A stretch of DNA of 64,000 nt, taken from the NCBI RefSeq assembly GCF_023073355.1, contig NZ_JADPJI010000005.1, positions 62,001 to 126,000 of the forward strand, given 5' to 3'. The notes beneath the pieces are model-generated. The model was not told the DNA's origin. It saw only the letters and a list, made by a program, of their open reading frames with translations, and did not search any database. Positions within the stretch are counted from its first letter, which is position 1, and every line of letters begins with the position of its first letter. The DNA is from Bradyrhizobium sp. 199 (GTDB taxonomy: Bacteria > Pseudomonadota > Alphaproteobacteria > Rhizobiales > Xanthobacteraceae). Shown here piece by piece: positions 54,340-63,889 of this stretch. The position numbers and the translations under genes were made by a program.

Positions 54340-54535
54340 GCCGCGCCAGCCCGCAACGCCCGAGTTCGTCTTCATGCCGCCGCATGCCGCAATGGATCAC
54401 CCTGCTTGCCGCGTTCCCGCCACCGGCGAGCGGGCATTTGCAGGCCAGGAAACACGCCTGAAACAGTGCTGAAACCCGATTGTCCTGAACTCCGCGAGCC
54501 CGGGCCCCGACCAACGGAGCGAAGAGGAGATCATC

Positions 54536-54640
54536 ATGATCCAGATCGGCTCGAAGGAAGAAGTCGCGTTTCTGCTGGCGCTGTTCGGCACCCACACTCA
54601 GCCTGTGAAGTGGCCGAAGCCGAAACCGCAGCAAAGGTGA
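54536..54640 (+). CDS. 34-residue small protein
   Basis: MIQIGSKEEVAFLLALFGT followed by a Lys/Pro/Gln tail ending KPKPQQR. AGAGGAG lies seven bases upstream of the ATG, a strong ribosome site. It lies 13 bases before the next gene on the same strand. Its reality rests on the ribosome site and composition only. Confidence 0.5.
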   Translation: MIQIGSKEEVAFLLALFGTHTQPVKWPKPKPQQR

Positions 54641-54653
54641 GAGGCTTGAAGCC

Positions 54654-54902
54654 ATGCCCGGTTTGGCCGAATGCCAGAGCCTGTTGCGGCTCCTGATCGC
54701 CCGGGGCGATCCCAAGGCGATCCCGCTCGCCAAGGGCGCCATCGACCAGTTCCTGAACACGGCGCCACTCAGTGCCCGCGGGCGCGGCCTGCGCGTGCTC
54801 CAGCGCGACGCACTGGACCAGCATGATGTGGCGGTCGGCGTGCAGCGCTCGTTTGCAGAGACCGTCGACGCCTATATCGAGCGCAAGCTCGCGGAAGAGT
54901 AG
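54654..54902 (+). CDS. Conserved small hypothetical protein, helical
   Basis: An 82-residue, predicted all-helical protein (AECQSLLRLLIARGDPKAIPLAKGAIDQFLN; DAYIERKLAEE). It is the second gene of a likely pair with the 34-residue ORF. No family recognised. Confidence 0.55.
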   Translation: MPGLAECQSLLRLLIARGDPKAIPLAKGAIDQFLNTAPLSARGRGLRVLQRDALDQHDVAVGVQRSFAETVDAYIERKLAEE

Positions 54903-55034
54903 GCCGGCGCATTCCGGCAGGCGGATCGCGGCAAGGTGTCGCGCGTTCCCGGAACCCGTTGGAACGCAACAGAATTTTTCGCTCCTGGGGAAACCTTTGT
55001 CCGCCCCGCGCCTAATAGGGCAAAGGATGCGGAC

Positions 55035-55304
55035 ATGCCCCGATATTACTTCGACCTTCGCGACGAACAGGGAATTGCGCTGGACGAGGAGGGACTGGAA
55101 CTGTCCAGCCCGCGCGCGGTTCGGGCCGAGGCCGCCAAATCGGTTGCCGACATGGCGCGCGACGCCGTCCTGTCCGCGCCGCTCACGGGCAACCGGCAGA
55201 AGATGGCGATCGACGTTCGCGACGCCGACGGGCCCGTCATGCAGGTGAAGTTCTGCTTCGAGATCGACAGTCTTTCGTCGCGATTGCACTCACGCGATCA
55301 TTGA
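55035..55304 (+). CDS. DUF6894 family small protein
   Basis: An 89-residue protein opening MPRYYFDLRDEQGIALDEEG, with SPRAVRAEAAKSVADMARDAV and IDVRDADGPVMQVKF after it. This is the DUF6894 pattern that is very common in Bradyrhizobium, usually in many copies. Function unknown. Its 3' end overlaps the convergent gene by seven bases. Confidence 0.82.
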   Translation: MPRYYFDLRDEQGIALDEEGLELSSPRAVRAEAAKSVADMARDAVLSAPLTGNRQKMAIDVRDADGPVMQVKFCFEIDSLSSRLHSRDH

Positions 55305-55528
55305 CGCGTCAGTGTCGGTCGGGATCGCGCGGATGGCAGCGGCGGCCGAGACTCCTCCGAGTCCAGCACGGCGATCTTGCGGGCGAGCTGCCACACCTCC
55401 ACCTTGCCCTGCCGCGTGAACTGCTGCGCGAAGGTGAGGGCGGACTCGTCGGACGGGGCCTCGAACGCTTCGGCGGAGCGGAAGACGCCGTTCTCGCCGA
55501 CGAGGTAAGCGCGATATTGCTGCCTCAT
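55298..55528 (-). CDS. Conserved small hypothetical protein
   Basis: A 76-residue protein: RAYLVGENGVFRSAEAFEAPSDESALTFAQQF then KVEVWQLARKIAVLDSEE. The layout (an aromatic strand, helix, then (V/I)E(V/L)W...R.V..L) is shared with the protein at 61986-62180 and with many Bradyrhizobium small proteins. It overlaps the upstream gene as ATGA. Function unknown. Confidence 0.68.
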   Translation of the reverse strand: MRQQYRAYLVGENGVFRSAEAFEAPSDESALTFAQQFTRQGKVEVWQLARKIAVLDSEESRPPLPSARSRPTLTRQ

Positions 55529-55725
55529 GTCGGTGCCCTCAGTCCGGGCGAGCGCAGCCAGGCCTCGATCTGCATGGCGGTCTCGTCCTGCCGCGCCCGG
55601 CGCAGCAGCATCTCGCGGCGCCGTCCCGGTTCGAGCCGGCGCGCTTCCTCGCGACAGCGTATCGCTTCGTCGGCGAGCCTTTCGTTGAGTGTCGTGGTCT
55701 GTTTGAAACGACGCCGCTTCAACAT
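55525..55725 (-). CDS. Conserved small hypothetical protein, Arg/Glu-rich helix
   Basis: A 66-residue highly charged helical protein (LADEAIRCREEARRLEPGRRREMLLRRARQDETAMQIEAWLRSPGL). The start at 55725 was chosen because GAGGG lies eight bases upstream; the frame to 55806 lacks one. Its stop overlaps the next gene's start (ATGA), giving a coupled pair. Similar proteins recur in Bradyrhizobium. Confidence 0.68.
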   Translation of the reverse strand: MLKRRRFKQTTTLNERLADEAIRCREEARRLEPGRRREMLLRRARQDETAMQIEAWLRSPGLRAPT

Positions 55726-56190
55726 GGCGTGCTCCCTCGTTGGATGAGGCGGAAGCGCATCGGCGTTCTCGTCATCGACCGATACCAAGAGCCTTGGTTG
55801 CTGCATGAAGGCTACGGCTGCCGTGAGCGGGGAGTCTCTATCTTTTGATAGTACAGCGAATTTATTTTCGAAAGCGGGGATGAGCGTGTTGAGTGACTTA
55901 CTCAGTCGGGTGCGACGCGATCATTAAGTTCACTTTTGAACAGAAGCGAGCTCTGCTGGTTTGCGGGACGTCAGCCGCCGAGCTTTCGTGCGTGGCACCG
56001 GCCGAGAAAGCGCGCGCTCTCCCTGCAGAGCAACGGATGAACTCTCCGCCGAACGCGAGGCCGATATCTCGATGAGCCTCAACGCCAGACAAGACATCAA
56101 TTGACATTGTTCTCTGTTTGTTCTAGGTAAACTAATTCAACCTGTGCGGGAAATGCGCTTCGACTTTGCCCCATCATTCTCGCGGGTCAG
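55726..56190. other. Intergenic region at island edge
   Basis: About 465 bases between the small-protein pair and the truncated DUF4261 gene. Open frames lack protein character. It must hold the promoter of the minus-strand pair. Confidence 0.4.
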
Positions 56191-56472
56191 ATGATGAATA
56201 GCTCGCTGCTGTCTGTGGTCTTGTTGGACCATCCGGTAACGCCGGACATGTCTGCGGTCGCCAGGGTCCTTCATGCCCGGCATCCGGAGTCGGCCACGGC
56301 GGTGGACGACGGGCGTGCGCCGCAGGCTCAGGCAAACTCCCCGCTCATTCGCTGCGGCAAAGACCTGGTTGCCCTCAAGTCAATGCCGGGGCCCGTCCCG
56401 GCCGATCAGGGACTGTGGGCGCGCGCGGGAATATTATACTTTAGGTACCCAGTAGCCCGGTGCTACCATTAG
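56191..56472 (+). pseudogene. DUF4261 gene truncated after about 80 codons
   Basis: The first ~80 codons (SSLLSVVLLDHPVTPDMSAVARVLHARHP; SPLIRCGKDLVALKSMPGPVPADQGLWARA) look like the N-terminal part of a DUF4261 protein, a family usually 200 residues or longer. From about 56430 the frame reads unrelated sequence (GILYFRYPVARCYH) to a stop at 56472. No matching C-terminal half was seen in the window. It is a truncation at the edge of foreign sequence. Confidence 0.6.
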
Positions 56473-56512
56473 TAGCGCCGGGTTGCGTCTCGGCCCGATG
56501 CGGAGGGGACCG

Positions 56513-57325
56513 GTGAAGCGAATTCGAATTCCGTGGATGCTCGAGGTTCTGAACGCGATTGAGCAGCTTGACCTTATTACTGAAGGGAAGCCACTCAAGG
56601 AGTCGTGGTTTTTCCTCTATCAGGCCAAAAACCAAATCGAGGCTGTTTTCGGTCAAAGTCCATATTCGAGGCACTTGCGCGTATCGCGCGATCTTGCTGG
56701 CGAACTTCACACAGAGATAACGAGCATTCTCGGGGATGGAACCAAGAACGATAGGGCGCTCGATGACTTCGAGGTTTGGTCGCTGAAATTTAAGCGCGAC
56801 GCATTCAAGCCCGTGTTTACCTCAGAGGTGAGCACTCTCCCTTCATTCCTTGTTGTGGAGAAGGAGGGGTATGACATCAATCTTCTGATCGAAGATGGAG
56901 TGAAGCTGTTTCCGGCGACGATAGCAGCACGGGCGCCAGAGGCCGTGCGAGACGCAATGGAAGTAGGCAAGGCCATCGCATTTGAACTTCCAACAGCAGC
57001 GGGCTTTCACATTTTCCGCGTCGTAGAAGCGGTAGTGAAACGCTACTGGGATCACGTCTCGGCAGGCAAGGATCGGCCAAAGCTCGAAACTCTCGGTACC
57101 TACGCTGTAGCGTTGGAGGACAACAAGTTTGGGGATGCAAAAGTTTGGGAGTCCTTGAAGCAACTTGGGAAGCTACATCGCAATCCGCTGATCCATCCGG
57201 AAGTTATTTTGGATGTAGGTGAGGAAATTGAAATTCTTGGCATATCCCGCAGCCTTGTCGGAGCAATGCTCAAGGTAATGCCGGATGTCCCGACAACTAC
57301 GACGACGGCTTTGCCGACGACTTAG
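56513..57325 (+). CDS. HEPN-like hypothetical protein
   Basis: A 270-residue protein from a GTG with GGAGG six bases upstream. The C-terminal half contains AFELPTAAGFHIFRVVEAVVKRYWDHVS and GKLHRNPLIHPEVI. RNPLIH fits the R-x4-6-H motif of HEPN RNases, found in toxin-antitoxin and anti-phage systems. The N-terminal part (KESWFFLYQAKNQIEAVFGQS) is unknown. Codon use is noticeably less GC-rich than in neighbouring core genes. It starts 85 bases after the DUF4261 break point, fitting recent acquisition. No antitoxin partner is clear. Confidence 0.55.
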   Translation: MKRIRIPWMLEVLNAIEQLDLITEGKPLKESWFFLYQAKNQIEAVFGQSPYSRHLRVSRDLAGELHTEITSILGDGTKNDRALDDFEVWSLKFKRDAFKPVFTSEVSTLPSFLVVEKEGYDINLLIEDGVKLFPATIAARAPEAVRDAMEVGKAIAFELPTAAGFHIFRVVEAVVKRYWDHVSAGKDRPKLETLGTYAVALEDNKFGDAKVWESLKQLGKLHRNPLIHPEVILDVGEEIEILGISRSLVGAMLKVMPDVPTTTTTALPTT

Positions 57326-57475
57326 CAACCCGCTTGAACGCTTTTTCGAAAGTCTTCCCCGCTTTCATCAAACGCCAAGCTCCCGAGCGGCTTCTATGAA
57401 CCGCTCGGATTGCTCTTTGTCGCTCAGCTTAGGCGTTGCCTTTTTCCGCTTTGGGGGATCGGCGGCTTTTGCCAT
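57297..57475 (-). pseudogene. Small conserved protein gene with two frameshifts
   Basis: Frame 1 reads MAKAADPPKRKKATPKLS, DKEQSERFIEAARELGV, then a stop. Skipping one base gives DESGEDF, and skipping another gives EKAFKRVAKSSAKPSS to a stop at 57297. The joined product matches a short Rhizobiales protein pattern (RFIE.ARELGVDESGE.FE..F). The start has AAGGA upstream. It overlaps the 3' end of the HEPN-like gene on the other strand. Confidence 0.55.
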
Positions 57476-57493
57476 ATGGAGATCCTTGGCTAA

Positions 57494-57709
57494 TTAGTCG
57501 TTCGATAGGTCAGCCGCCTTCCAGCCGCTCCCTTCAATGTGGTGAAGGACGGCGATACGATCTGGGCAAGTGCGAGCGAGCGCATCCAGCTTCGTTATCC
57601 GAACTCCGATGTTTTTGGAGGGCTGCCGGTGTTTTGCTGTACCGACGAGTTCGTGCAAATGGGCGGCATCGGCACACTGAGCCACGGTCGGGAAGCAATA
57701 ATCCGTCAT
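57494..57709 (-). CDS. Short hypothetical protein coupled to the SRAP gene
   Basis: A 71-residue protein starting [23 protein letters not shown], with three Cys and several His. Its ATG overlaps the SRAP stop as ATGA, so it would be made from the same mRNA. No family recognised. It could be a non-conserved read-through ORF; only the coupling supports it. Confidence 0.4.
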   Translation of the reverse strand: MTDYCFPTVAQCADAAHLHELVGTAKHRQPSKNIGVRITKLDALARTCPDRIAVLHHIEGSGWKAADLSND

Positions 57710-58374
57710 GCCGACGTGGCTAGATCTTCCTTAGCAGCTCCGCGAGCCACGATTTCCAATTGCTCGTCCGGCAATGGTCGCTGCAGCGCCTTCGCTTCGT
57801 CCCAAGGCGCCCGCATCCACACGTCCCATTCTTCGGCAGTCGTTAGAAGCACGGGCATAGCCTTGGGATGAATCGGCTCCACGACCGCATTTGGCGTCGT
57901 CGTGAGAAAACCATAGACCCGATGCGGCCCCGGAAGGGGCTTCGACTTCGTTCCGCGATCACCGTTGAATGTCGTCCAGATTCCGGCGAACGCAAACAGC
58001 GGTCGCGTCTCCGCAAACGCAAACCACACGATGTCTTTCTTCTTCGTCTCCGGGTTCGGCTCCGGTGCGTATTCGGCAAAGCTGTTGACCGGCACGAGGC
58101 AGCGGTGCTCGGGCTTGAGCCAGCCGCGCCAGTGCGGCGAGGAGGTGTTGCGAATGTTCGTCACGGGCGGACCGCCGGTGCGCGGCGGCGGCGGCATGCC
58201 CCAACGCATCATCACCAGCTCGCGCTCACCCCCGCCGGCCTCGCGAATGACCGGTGCGGGGAAATCCGGAAACACGCCGGGCATGGGCGGCAAATTGCCT
58301 TCGAAGCGGCGGACGACGCGAAAGAGTTCGGCAATGGCGGCTTGATTGGTCGTTATCGAATAGAGATTGCACAT
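57706..58374 (-). CDS. SRAP/HMCES (YedK-like) abasic-site protein
   Basis: A 222-residue SRAP protein. Cys2 after the initiator Met (MCNLYS) is the residue that crosslinks to abasic sites in single-stranded DNA. Other active-site parts are [13 protein letters not shown] (Asn and Arg of the pocket; the usual Glu of NAR.E is not in place), [10 protein letters not shown] with the catalytic Glu, and [13 protein letters not shown] with His. The family protects abasic sites from cleavage during replication. It is the fifth gene of a leftward DNA-repair-like run starting with a DNA ligase. Confidence 0.9.
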   Translation of the reverse strand: MCNLYSITTNQAAIAELFRVVRRFEGNLPPMPGVFPDFPAPVIREAGGGERELVMMRWGMPPPPRTGGPPVTNIRNTSSPHWRGWLKPEHRCLVPVNSFAEYAPEPNPETKKKDIVWFAFAETRPLFAFAGIWTTFNGDRGTKSKPLPGPHRVYGFLTTTPNAVVEPIHPKAMPVLLTTAEEWDVWMRAPWDEAKALQRPLPDEQLEIVARGAAKEDLATSA

Positions 58375-58387
58375 GGGGAAGGAAATC

Positions 58388-58801
58388 CTAGCGCTCGCCG
58401 GGCCACCAATATGAAGCCGGATGTTCAGCGGAAATCTTGGTCGGTCTCAGCGCGACCAGCTGGCCGCGTTTATATGCGTAACCACGCATTTGCGAACAGT
58501 CTTTGCAACGCATGTAGCGTTCTAATTCATGTACGGGCGTCGTCTTGGCGCGCCGAATGATGTCCAGTGCCACGGTTTGATTGGTGTCGCATCCAAGGCA
58601 TCGAACCTCGAGGTACAAGAAGCCGGCGTTGATGGCATCGCCGATCGTCGGCGACGGCTGGGCGGGGCCTCTGTAGCCGAGCATCCGCTGGTTCCAGGCA
58701 ACGCAGGCAAGCTTGTCGGCCTCCTTGCGCGCTTCCTTCGCGCGCTCGGCCGACATCTTGATCTGAGTGCCAAAGAGATATTGACGCGACTTCGTGGACA
58801 T
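58388..58801 (-). CDS. Zinc-ribbon hypothetical protein
   Basis: A 137-residue protein. The C-terminal half holds [19 protein letters not shown] and [17 protein letters not shown]: two C-x2-C pairs 35 residues apart, as in a zinc ribbon. The N-terminal part is helical and charged ([25 protein letters not shown]). Similar proteins occur in Bradyrhizobium. The start at 58801 is uncertain (GTG 58876 is possible); no ribosome site is clear. It lies 13 bases before the SRAP gene. Confidence 0.6.
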   Translation of the reverse strand: MSTKSRQYLFGTQIKMSAERAKEARKEADKLACVAWNQRMLGYRGPAQPSPTIGDAINAGFLYLEVRCLGCDTNQTVALDIIRRAKTTPVHELERYMRCKDCSQMRGYAYKRGQLVALRPTKISAEHPASYWWPGER

Positions 58802-58907
58802 CCGGTCATCAAAGGCATGAGCCAACTGCGTTGGCAAATTGTCGATTCCTAGTGGAGGGGCAGGGCGGAGAACCACTGCCCGTCGTGGCTGTGGAAAATC
58901 GAGGCCG

Positions 58908-59141
58908 TCAGATAGTTACCAACTGTCGGCCGGTTCCTTTGCAATCAACGCAAGCGCAATCGGGTCCGACAATCTCTGGTGCGAACTTGCCCCAGTTACC
59001 GTCGCCGCCGCATTCGAGACATTGGATTTCTCCGGCGCCGCACCCGATGTCGGCAACGTCTATCTCGACCTCGGTGTTACAATTATTGGCGCAGTAAACC
59101 ACCATCGCTGAAGTGGCGGTCGCCGACCAGGTTGTCGTCAT
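58908..59141 (-). CDS. Small protein with DnaJ-type zinc fingers
   Basis: A 77-residue protein. CLECGGDG and CVDCKGTGR are two CxxCxGxG motifs like those of DnaJ, and VYCANNCNTEVEID gives two more Cys. It has no J domain, so it may bind zinc and a protein partner. Its ATG overlaps the stop of the preceding gene (ATGA), giving translational coupling. Confidence 0.62.
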   Translation of the reverse strand: MTTTWSATATSAMVVYCANNCNTEVEIDVADIGCGAGEIQCLECGGDGNWGKFAPEIVGPDCACVDCKGTGRQLVTI

Positions 59142-59362
59142 CTTCGATATGCCTTTGCAGAGACACTCTCCGGATACAGCTCCAGAGTTTGGACTCGAAG
59201 CCACTCAATTGCCTGGGCGAAATTGTCGACCGTTTCAGAGGCAGCGAAGCCGTGCAGCTCATCGCCAATCTTGACCTGAAATCCGGCATCCCAAAATGCG
59301 GCGATCGCAAAGTTTACTTCGCTATCATAGAGATCCTGAAGTGTGCGAGCGGTGCTATCCAT
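59138..59362 (-). CDS. Conserved small hypothetical protein
   Basis: A 74-residue acidic protein (TLQDLYDSEVNFAIAAFWDAGFQVKIGDELHGF, then IEWLRVQTLELYPES). The DLYDSE.NF.I..F.D.GF...LGDE pattern recurs in small proteins of bradyrhizobia. It starts within the ligase stop (TGATG) and so is coupled to the ligase gene. Function unknown. Confidence 0.65.
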   Translation of the reverse strand: MDSTARTLQDLYDSEVNFAIAAFWDAGFQVKIGDELHGFAASETVDNFAQAIEWLRVQTLELYPESVSAKAYRR

Positions 59363-60285
59363 CACAGGTCCTCCCTCAGCCCCTTGAAAAATGGGTGCCG
59401 CACCTTGCCCTCCGCCGACTTGGTGCGATACTCGATCTCCGCGAGTAGCTTCGGCTCAACCCAAACGCCTTTGCGCGAAATCCGCTTCGCGTAGGGTTGC
59501 GTCTTACGCCGCAGCGGCTCCAGGCGCTTCCGCAGTTCGGCCGCTGATGCGTTGTCGAACCCGTTGTCGACCTTGCCGGCGTAGACCAGATCATTATCCT
59601 TGCGGCGGCCGAGATACACGCCGTCCCATTTGCCTTCGTCGAGTGCGAAGCCTGCGATGGTCAGGGTCTCCCGCTGCGCGCAAGTCTTCTTGACCCACTT
59701 GATGTTAGAGCCGCTGGTGTAGCTGCTGTCACGAACCTTGGAGACGACGCCCTCAAGTCCGACCTTGCAAGCATGGGTGAACATCTTGCGACCGTCGATC
59801 TCGAAGCTTTCGCTGAACTGCACGTCGGTGCCGGAAATGATCTTCTTCAGCTCGGCCTTGCGCTCAAGCAGCGGCACGCTGCGAATGTCGCGACCGTTGA
59901 GATAGAGCAGATCGAACGCCACCAGCACGATCTTGGACGAGTTGCCCCTCAGTTCGTTTTGCAGCACCGAGAAGTCGGTCGTGCCGTTAGCGGCCGGGAC
60001 GACAACTTCGCCATCGATGATCGCCGAGCCCGCCTTGATGTGCCATGCGTCCTCGGCGACCTTCTTGAAGCGCCTGGTCCAGTCGCGGCCGCGCCGGGTG
60101 TAGATGGTAGCGGCGTCATCGGCCAAGTGCACTTGAACGCGATAGCCGTCGAACTTGATCTCGTGAATCCACCGCTCTCCGGACGGCACCCTCTCGACTG
60201 AGGATGCCAAGGCCGGTTTGATAAAGCCGGGTAAAGGCGCCTTGACGCCGATCGCCGGGGACTTCCGCTGACGCTGGGACGCCAC
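59362..60285 (-). CDS. ATP-dependent DNA ligase (LigD ligase-domain type)
   Basis: A 307-residue stand-alone ligase domain from a GTG with GGAG seven bases upstream. Adenylation motif I is EIKFDGYRVQVH, motif III FDLLYLNG, motif IV EGVVSK, motif V WVKKTC; the OB-fold follows (LVYAGKVDNGFD). The size excludes the polymerase and nuclease domains of full LigD, and no Ku gene is seen. It would seal nicks in DNA. It leads the leftward run of small genes ending in the SRAP gene. Confidence 0.9.
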   Translation of the reverse strand: MASQRQRKSPAIGVKAPLPGFIKPALASSVERVPSGERWIHEIKFDGYRVQVHLADDAATIYTRRGRDWTRRFKKVAEDAWHIKAGSAIIDGEVVVPAANGTTDFSVLQNELRGNSSKIVLVAFDLLYLNGRDIRSVPLLERKAELKKIISGTDVQFSESFEIDGRKMFTHACKVGLEGVVSKVRDSSYTSGSNIKWVKKTCAQRETLTIAGFALDEGKWDGVYLGRRKDNDLVYAGKVDNGFDNASAAELRKRLEPLRRKTQPYAKRISRKGVWVEPKLLAEIEYRTKSAEGKVRHPFFKGLREDL

Positions 60286-60420
60286 CAAACAACTCCACGC
60301 AACAAACTCATTTGATTCGAATCTTTGTGCGGGGATTCGTTCCGGTCGCACCAGCTCGCGCGATCACCCAAAGGAACCAACTGAATCCTCAAGCGTTTTC
60401 GCAGCGCATGGAGGTGCAAT

Positions 60421-60606
60421 ATGGCTAAGGCGAAGAAGCAGACCGCTCGCGGTCGCAAGCAGGACCGCGCACGCGTGGCGGGCGGACAGAACTACGAAGT
60501 CGGCTACGAGGCAAAGAAGACGGGCCGCTCGGCCTCTTCCGTAAAGAAGGCGGTCAAGAAGGTGGGCAGCAGCCGAAAGAAGGTCGAGCGCAAGCTGAGC
60601 CGCTGA
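60421..60606 (+). CDS. DUF3606 small basic protein
   Basis: A 61-residue Lys/Arg-rich protein. GGQNYEVGYEAKKTGRSASSVKKAVKKVGSSRKKVERKL fits DUF3606, a family of small basic proteins common in rhizobia. GGAGG is six bases before the ATG. It is divergent from the ligase gene. The basic charge suggests DNA or RNA binding, but no function is proven. The same domain is fused to the amidotransferase at 4700-5647. Confidence 0.85.
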   Translation: MAKAKKQTARGRKQDRARVAGGQNYEVGYEAKKTGRSASSVKKAVKKVGSSRKKVERKLSR

Positions 60607-60723
60607 GGCCGCTTTTGAGCAAGCGCTCAGACTGGCATTTAATCCCGAACACAATGATCTCGAACGGCAAGGGGCAATCGCGAGGTAGCCGCTTTTCTGA
60701 TGCGTTGTGCGCCTGCCTGCTCG

Positions 60724-60766
60724 AGTTTGACACGTCGGGCAAAACACTGGCAGAATAGCATCATCG
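60724..60766. repeat. CGGGCAAAACAC-type intergenic repeat, copy 2
   Basis: GTTTGACACGTCGGGCAAAACACTGG...CATCATCG, similar to the block at 52341-52386. Confidence 0.45.
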
Positions 60767-60862
60767 AGACGAGTTTGTTTTGCACCCGCGCCGGAGATTT
60801 CCGCCGCGGGTTTTTTGCGTCCCGATCCAGACCAATCGGATTGTTTGAAAAAGGATTTCCAA

Positions 60863-61306
60863 ATGACTGAACCGGCCAAGAACAGCCTTCTGTCCGAGAA
60901 CGCTATCGCGAGGATACGCGCTCGCCAAGCTCTGAAGCAGCGGACGTTGACCGAAATCAAATCCCTGGCGCGGACGCATACGAATCTGGCCATGAAAACT
61001 CTCGTGCAGATCATGCGCGACAAGGATGCTCCTGCCCATGCCCGCGTGCTGGCCGCCAACGCCATTCTCGATCGGGGATGGGGCAAGCCATTGCAGCCGA
61101 TTGTGAGTGAAGACGACAAGCCGATACAATTTGTTCATCGCATCGAGCGGGTCATTGTGCATCCCAGCGACAATGTGAGCATGGAAGCGTCAATCGAGGA
61201 GAGGGTGCAGCGGATGCCGATCAGTGTTCTTGGCAGCCTCGGCGCGGTGGGCGATAGCGATGCTTGCCACGAAGAGCTTTGGTTGCGTTCGCAGGAGCAG
61301 GCATGA
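60863..61306 (+). CDS. DUF5681-like phage-associated hypothetical protein
   Basis: A 147-residue protein. The core ARTHTNLAMKTLVQIMRDKDAPAHARVLAANAILDRGWGKPLQPI matches small terminase-associated or DUF5681-like proteins found in phage and island regions. The start at 60863 has AAGGA eight bases upstream. A phage origin would fit the island context, but no terminase, capsid or integrase is in the window. Its stop overlaps the start of a 20-codon ORF (61303-61365). Confidence 0.65.
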   Translation: MTEPAKNSLLSENAIARIRARQALKQRTLTEIKSLARTHTNLAMKTLVQIMRDKDAPAHARVLAANAILDRGWGKPLQPIVSEDDKPIQFVHRIERVIVHPSDNVSMEASIEERVQRMPISVLGSLGAVGDSDACHEELWLRSQEQA

Positions 61307-61699
61307 GCGGAATACTGCTGAAGCCGTTTCAAGCTGAGCCGGTGGTGGACTCGGCACCGGAGTAGAGTTCTCGGTAGCCAACAAGCGTCACGTTGGTTGT
61401 TGACATGAGGGTTGACTATCAAAACGAGTGGCAGCATTTCGCGGTGTCGCTGAATGTCGGCTCGCAGGGCAATCCGGAAGTTTGCAGCCGGGCTAATTCG
61501 GCGGCTTGCGACCCCCAAGAGGACCTTGGGGGCCGCTTAGCGGTCATGATCAGTTCTGAGGTTGTCTAGTCGTTCTCATGGCTGGTGTGGTACTGGCCTG
61601 CTCCCGACCTCGGTGGCCTAGTTTAATTTTGGGAGTGGCCTGATTTGAAAACAAACATATGAAATAGCAACTTAGCTGGGGTCGCGGCATTTTTGTCGC
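61307..61699. other. Region with only tiny ORFs
   Basis: Contains a 20-codon ORF overlapping the previous stop and a 55-codon ORF from 61406 (MRVDYQNEWQHFAVSLNVG); neither is supported by a ribosome site. A CCCCCAAG/CTTGGGGG hairpin lies near 61512-61532. Confidence 0.35.
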
Positions 61700-61882
61700 A
61701 TGTCTGATTCCGTACTCACCCGCGCCGAACTTGCTATTGAGGAAGCCCGCCAGCTCAGAGAGCAGAGGGAACTCCTCGCGCGTGTTTCCGAGAACGCCCG
61801 CATGGCTTGTCGACTAGCCGTTTGGGAAAGCGCCACGACGCGCGCGGAACTCAGAGCTTATCGGAGCGACAAAGAGGAGTAA
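61700..61882 (+). CDS. Small coiled-coil-like protein
   Basis: A 60-residue, strongly helical protein (LTRAELAIEEARQLREQRELLARVSENARMACRLAVWESA). The opening LARAELAIEESR is recurrent in Bradyrhizobium small proteins. A CCGTC/GACGG hairpin with a T-rich end follows at about 61885-61910. Function unknown. Confidence 0.58.
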   Translation: MSDSVLTRAELAIEEARQLREQRELLARVSENARMACRLAVWESATTRAELRAYRSDKEE

Positions 61883-61985
61883 GGCCGTCCAAGTTGACGG
61901 ACTGAGTTTTCCACTCGTTTGATTTTGTGAGTGGCCTAGATTCGTTCTGAGCACTAGAGTTCTCCCGCACTGCACGGTGGGGGCT

Positions 61986-62180
61986 ATGGCGGGATACCGC
62001 GTTTACCGAGTTGACGACTCCGGCCACATCCAAGGGATGCCGGAAATTATCGAGTGCGACGATGACGACGCCGCACTGGTTGAGGCGCAACGCTTTGTCG
62101 ATGGCTGCGGCGTTGAGCTATGGGACGGCGCTCGTAAGGTGGCCTCTTTCCCCCCGGACAAGACGCGTGGCCATCCGTAA
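61986..62180 (+). CDS. Small conserved hypothetical protein
   Basis: A 64-residue protein opening MAGYRVYRVDDSGHIQGM, then IIECDDDDAALVEAQRFVDGCGVELWDGARKVASF. The (Y)R.Y.VD..GHI ... ELWDG.R.V pattern is a small-protein family repeated in Bradyrhizobium. It is related in layout to the protein at 55298-55528. Function unknown. Confidence 0.7.
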   Translation: MAGYRVYRVDDSGHIQGMPEIIECDDDDAALVEAQRFVDGCGVELWDGARKVASFPPDKTRGHP

Positions 62181-62292
62181 GTTACCCCGCCCGCCTGACA
62201 ACAAGCGCGAGGATGATTTGCTCCAGATGGTCCAAGATGACATCGAGGAACAGCGCGAGCTCCAACGGAGACTTCGCCGTAAGATGAATTAA
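62167..62292 (+). CDS. 41-residue charged helical protein
   Basis: From a GTG at 62167, overlapping the previous gene by 14 bases: MAIRKLPRPPDNKREDDLLQ then a helix rich in Glu/Gln/Arg. It is followed by a GCCGCC/GGCGG hairpin. Only composition and position support it. Confidence 0.4.
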   Translation: MAIRKLPRPPDNKREDDLLQMVQDDIEEQRELQRRLRRKMN

Positions 62293-62404
62293 GGCCGCCT
62301 CAGTTGGCGGTCTTCCACTGTCAGCTGTTGGCCATTCGGCGATCTCAAGTTGTCCGCTGTTTAGCCTCCTGTTGAGGGATAAGCGGACATCCGAAGCACC
62401 CTGA

Positions 62405-63889
<1,485 letters not shown>

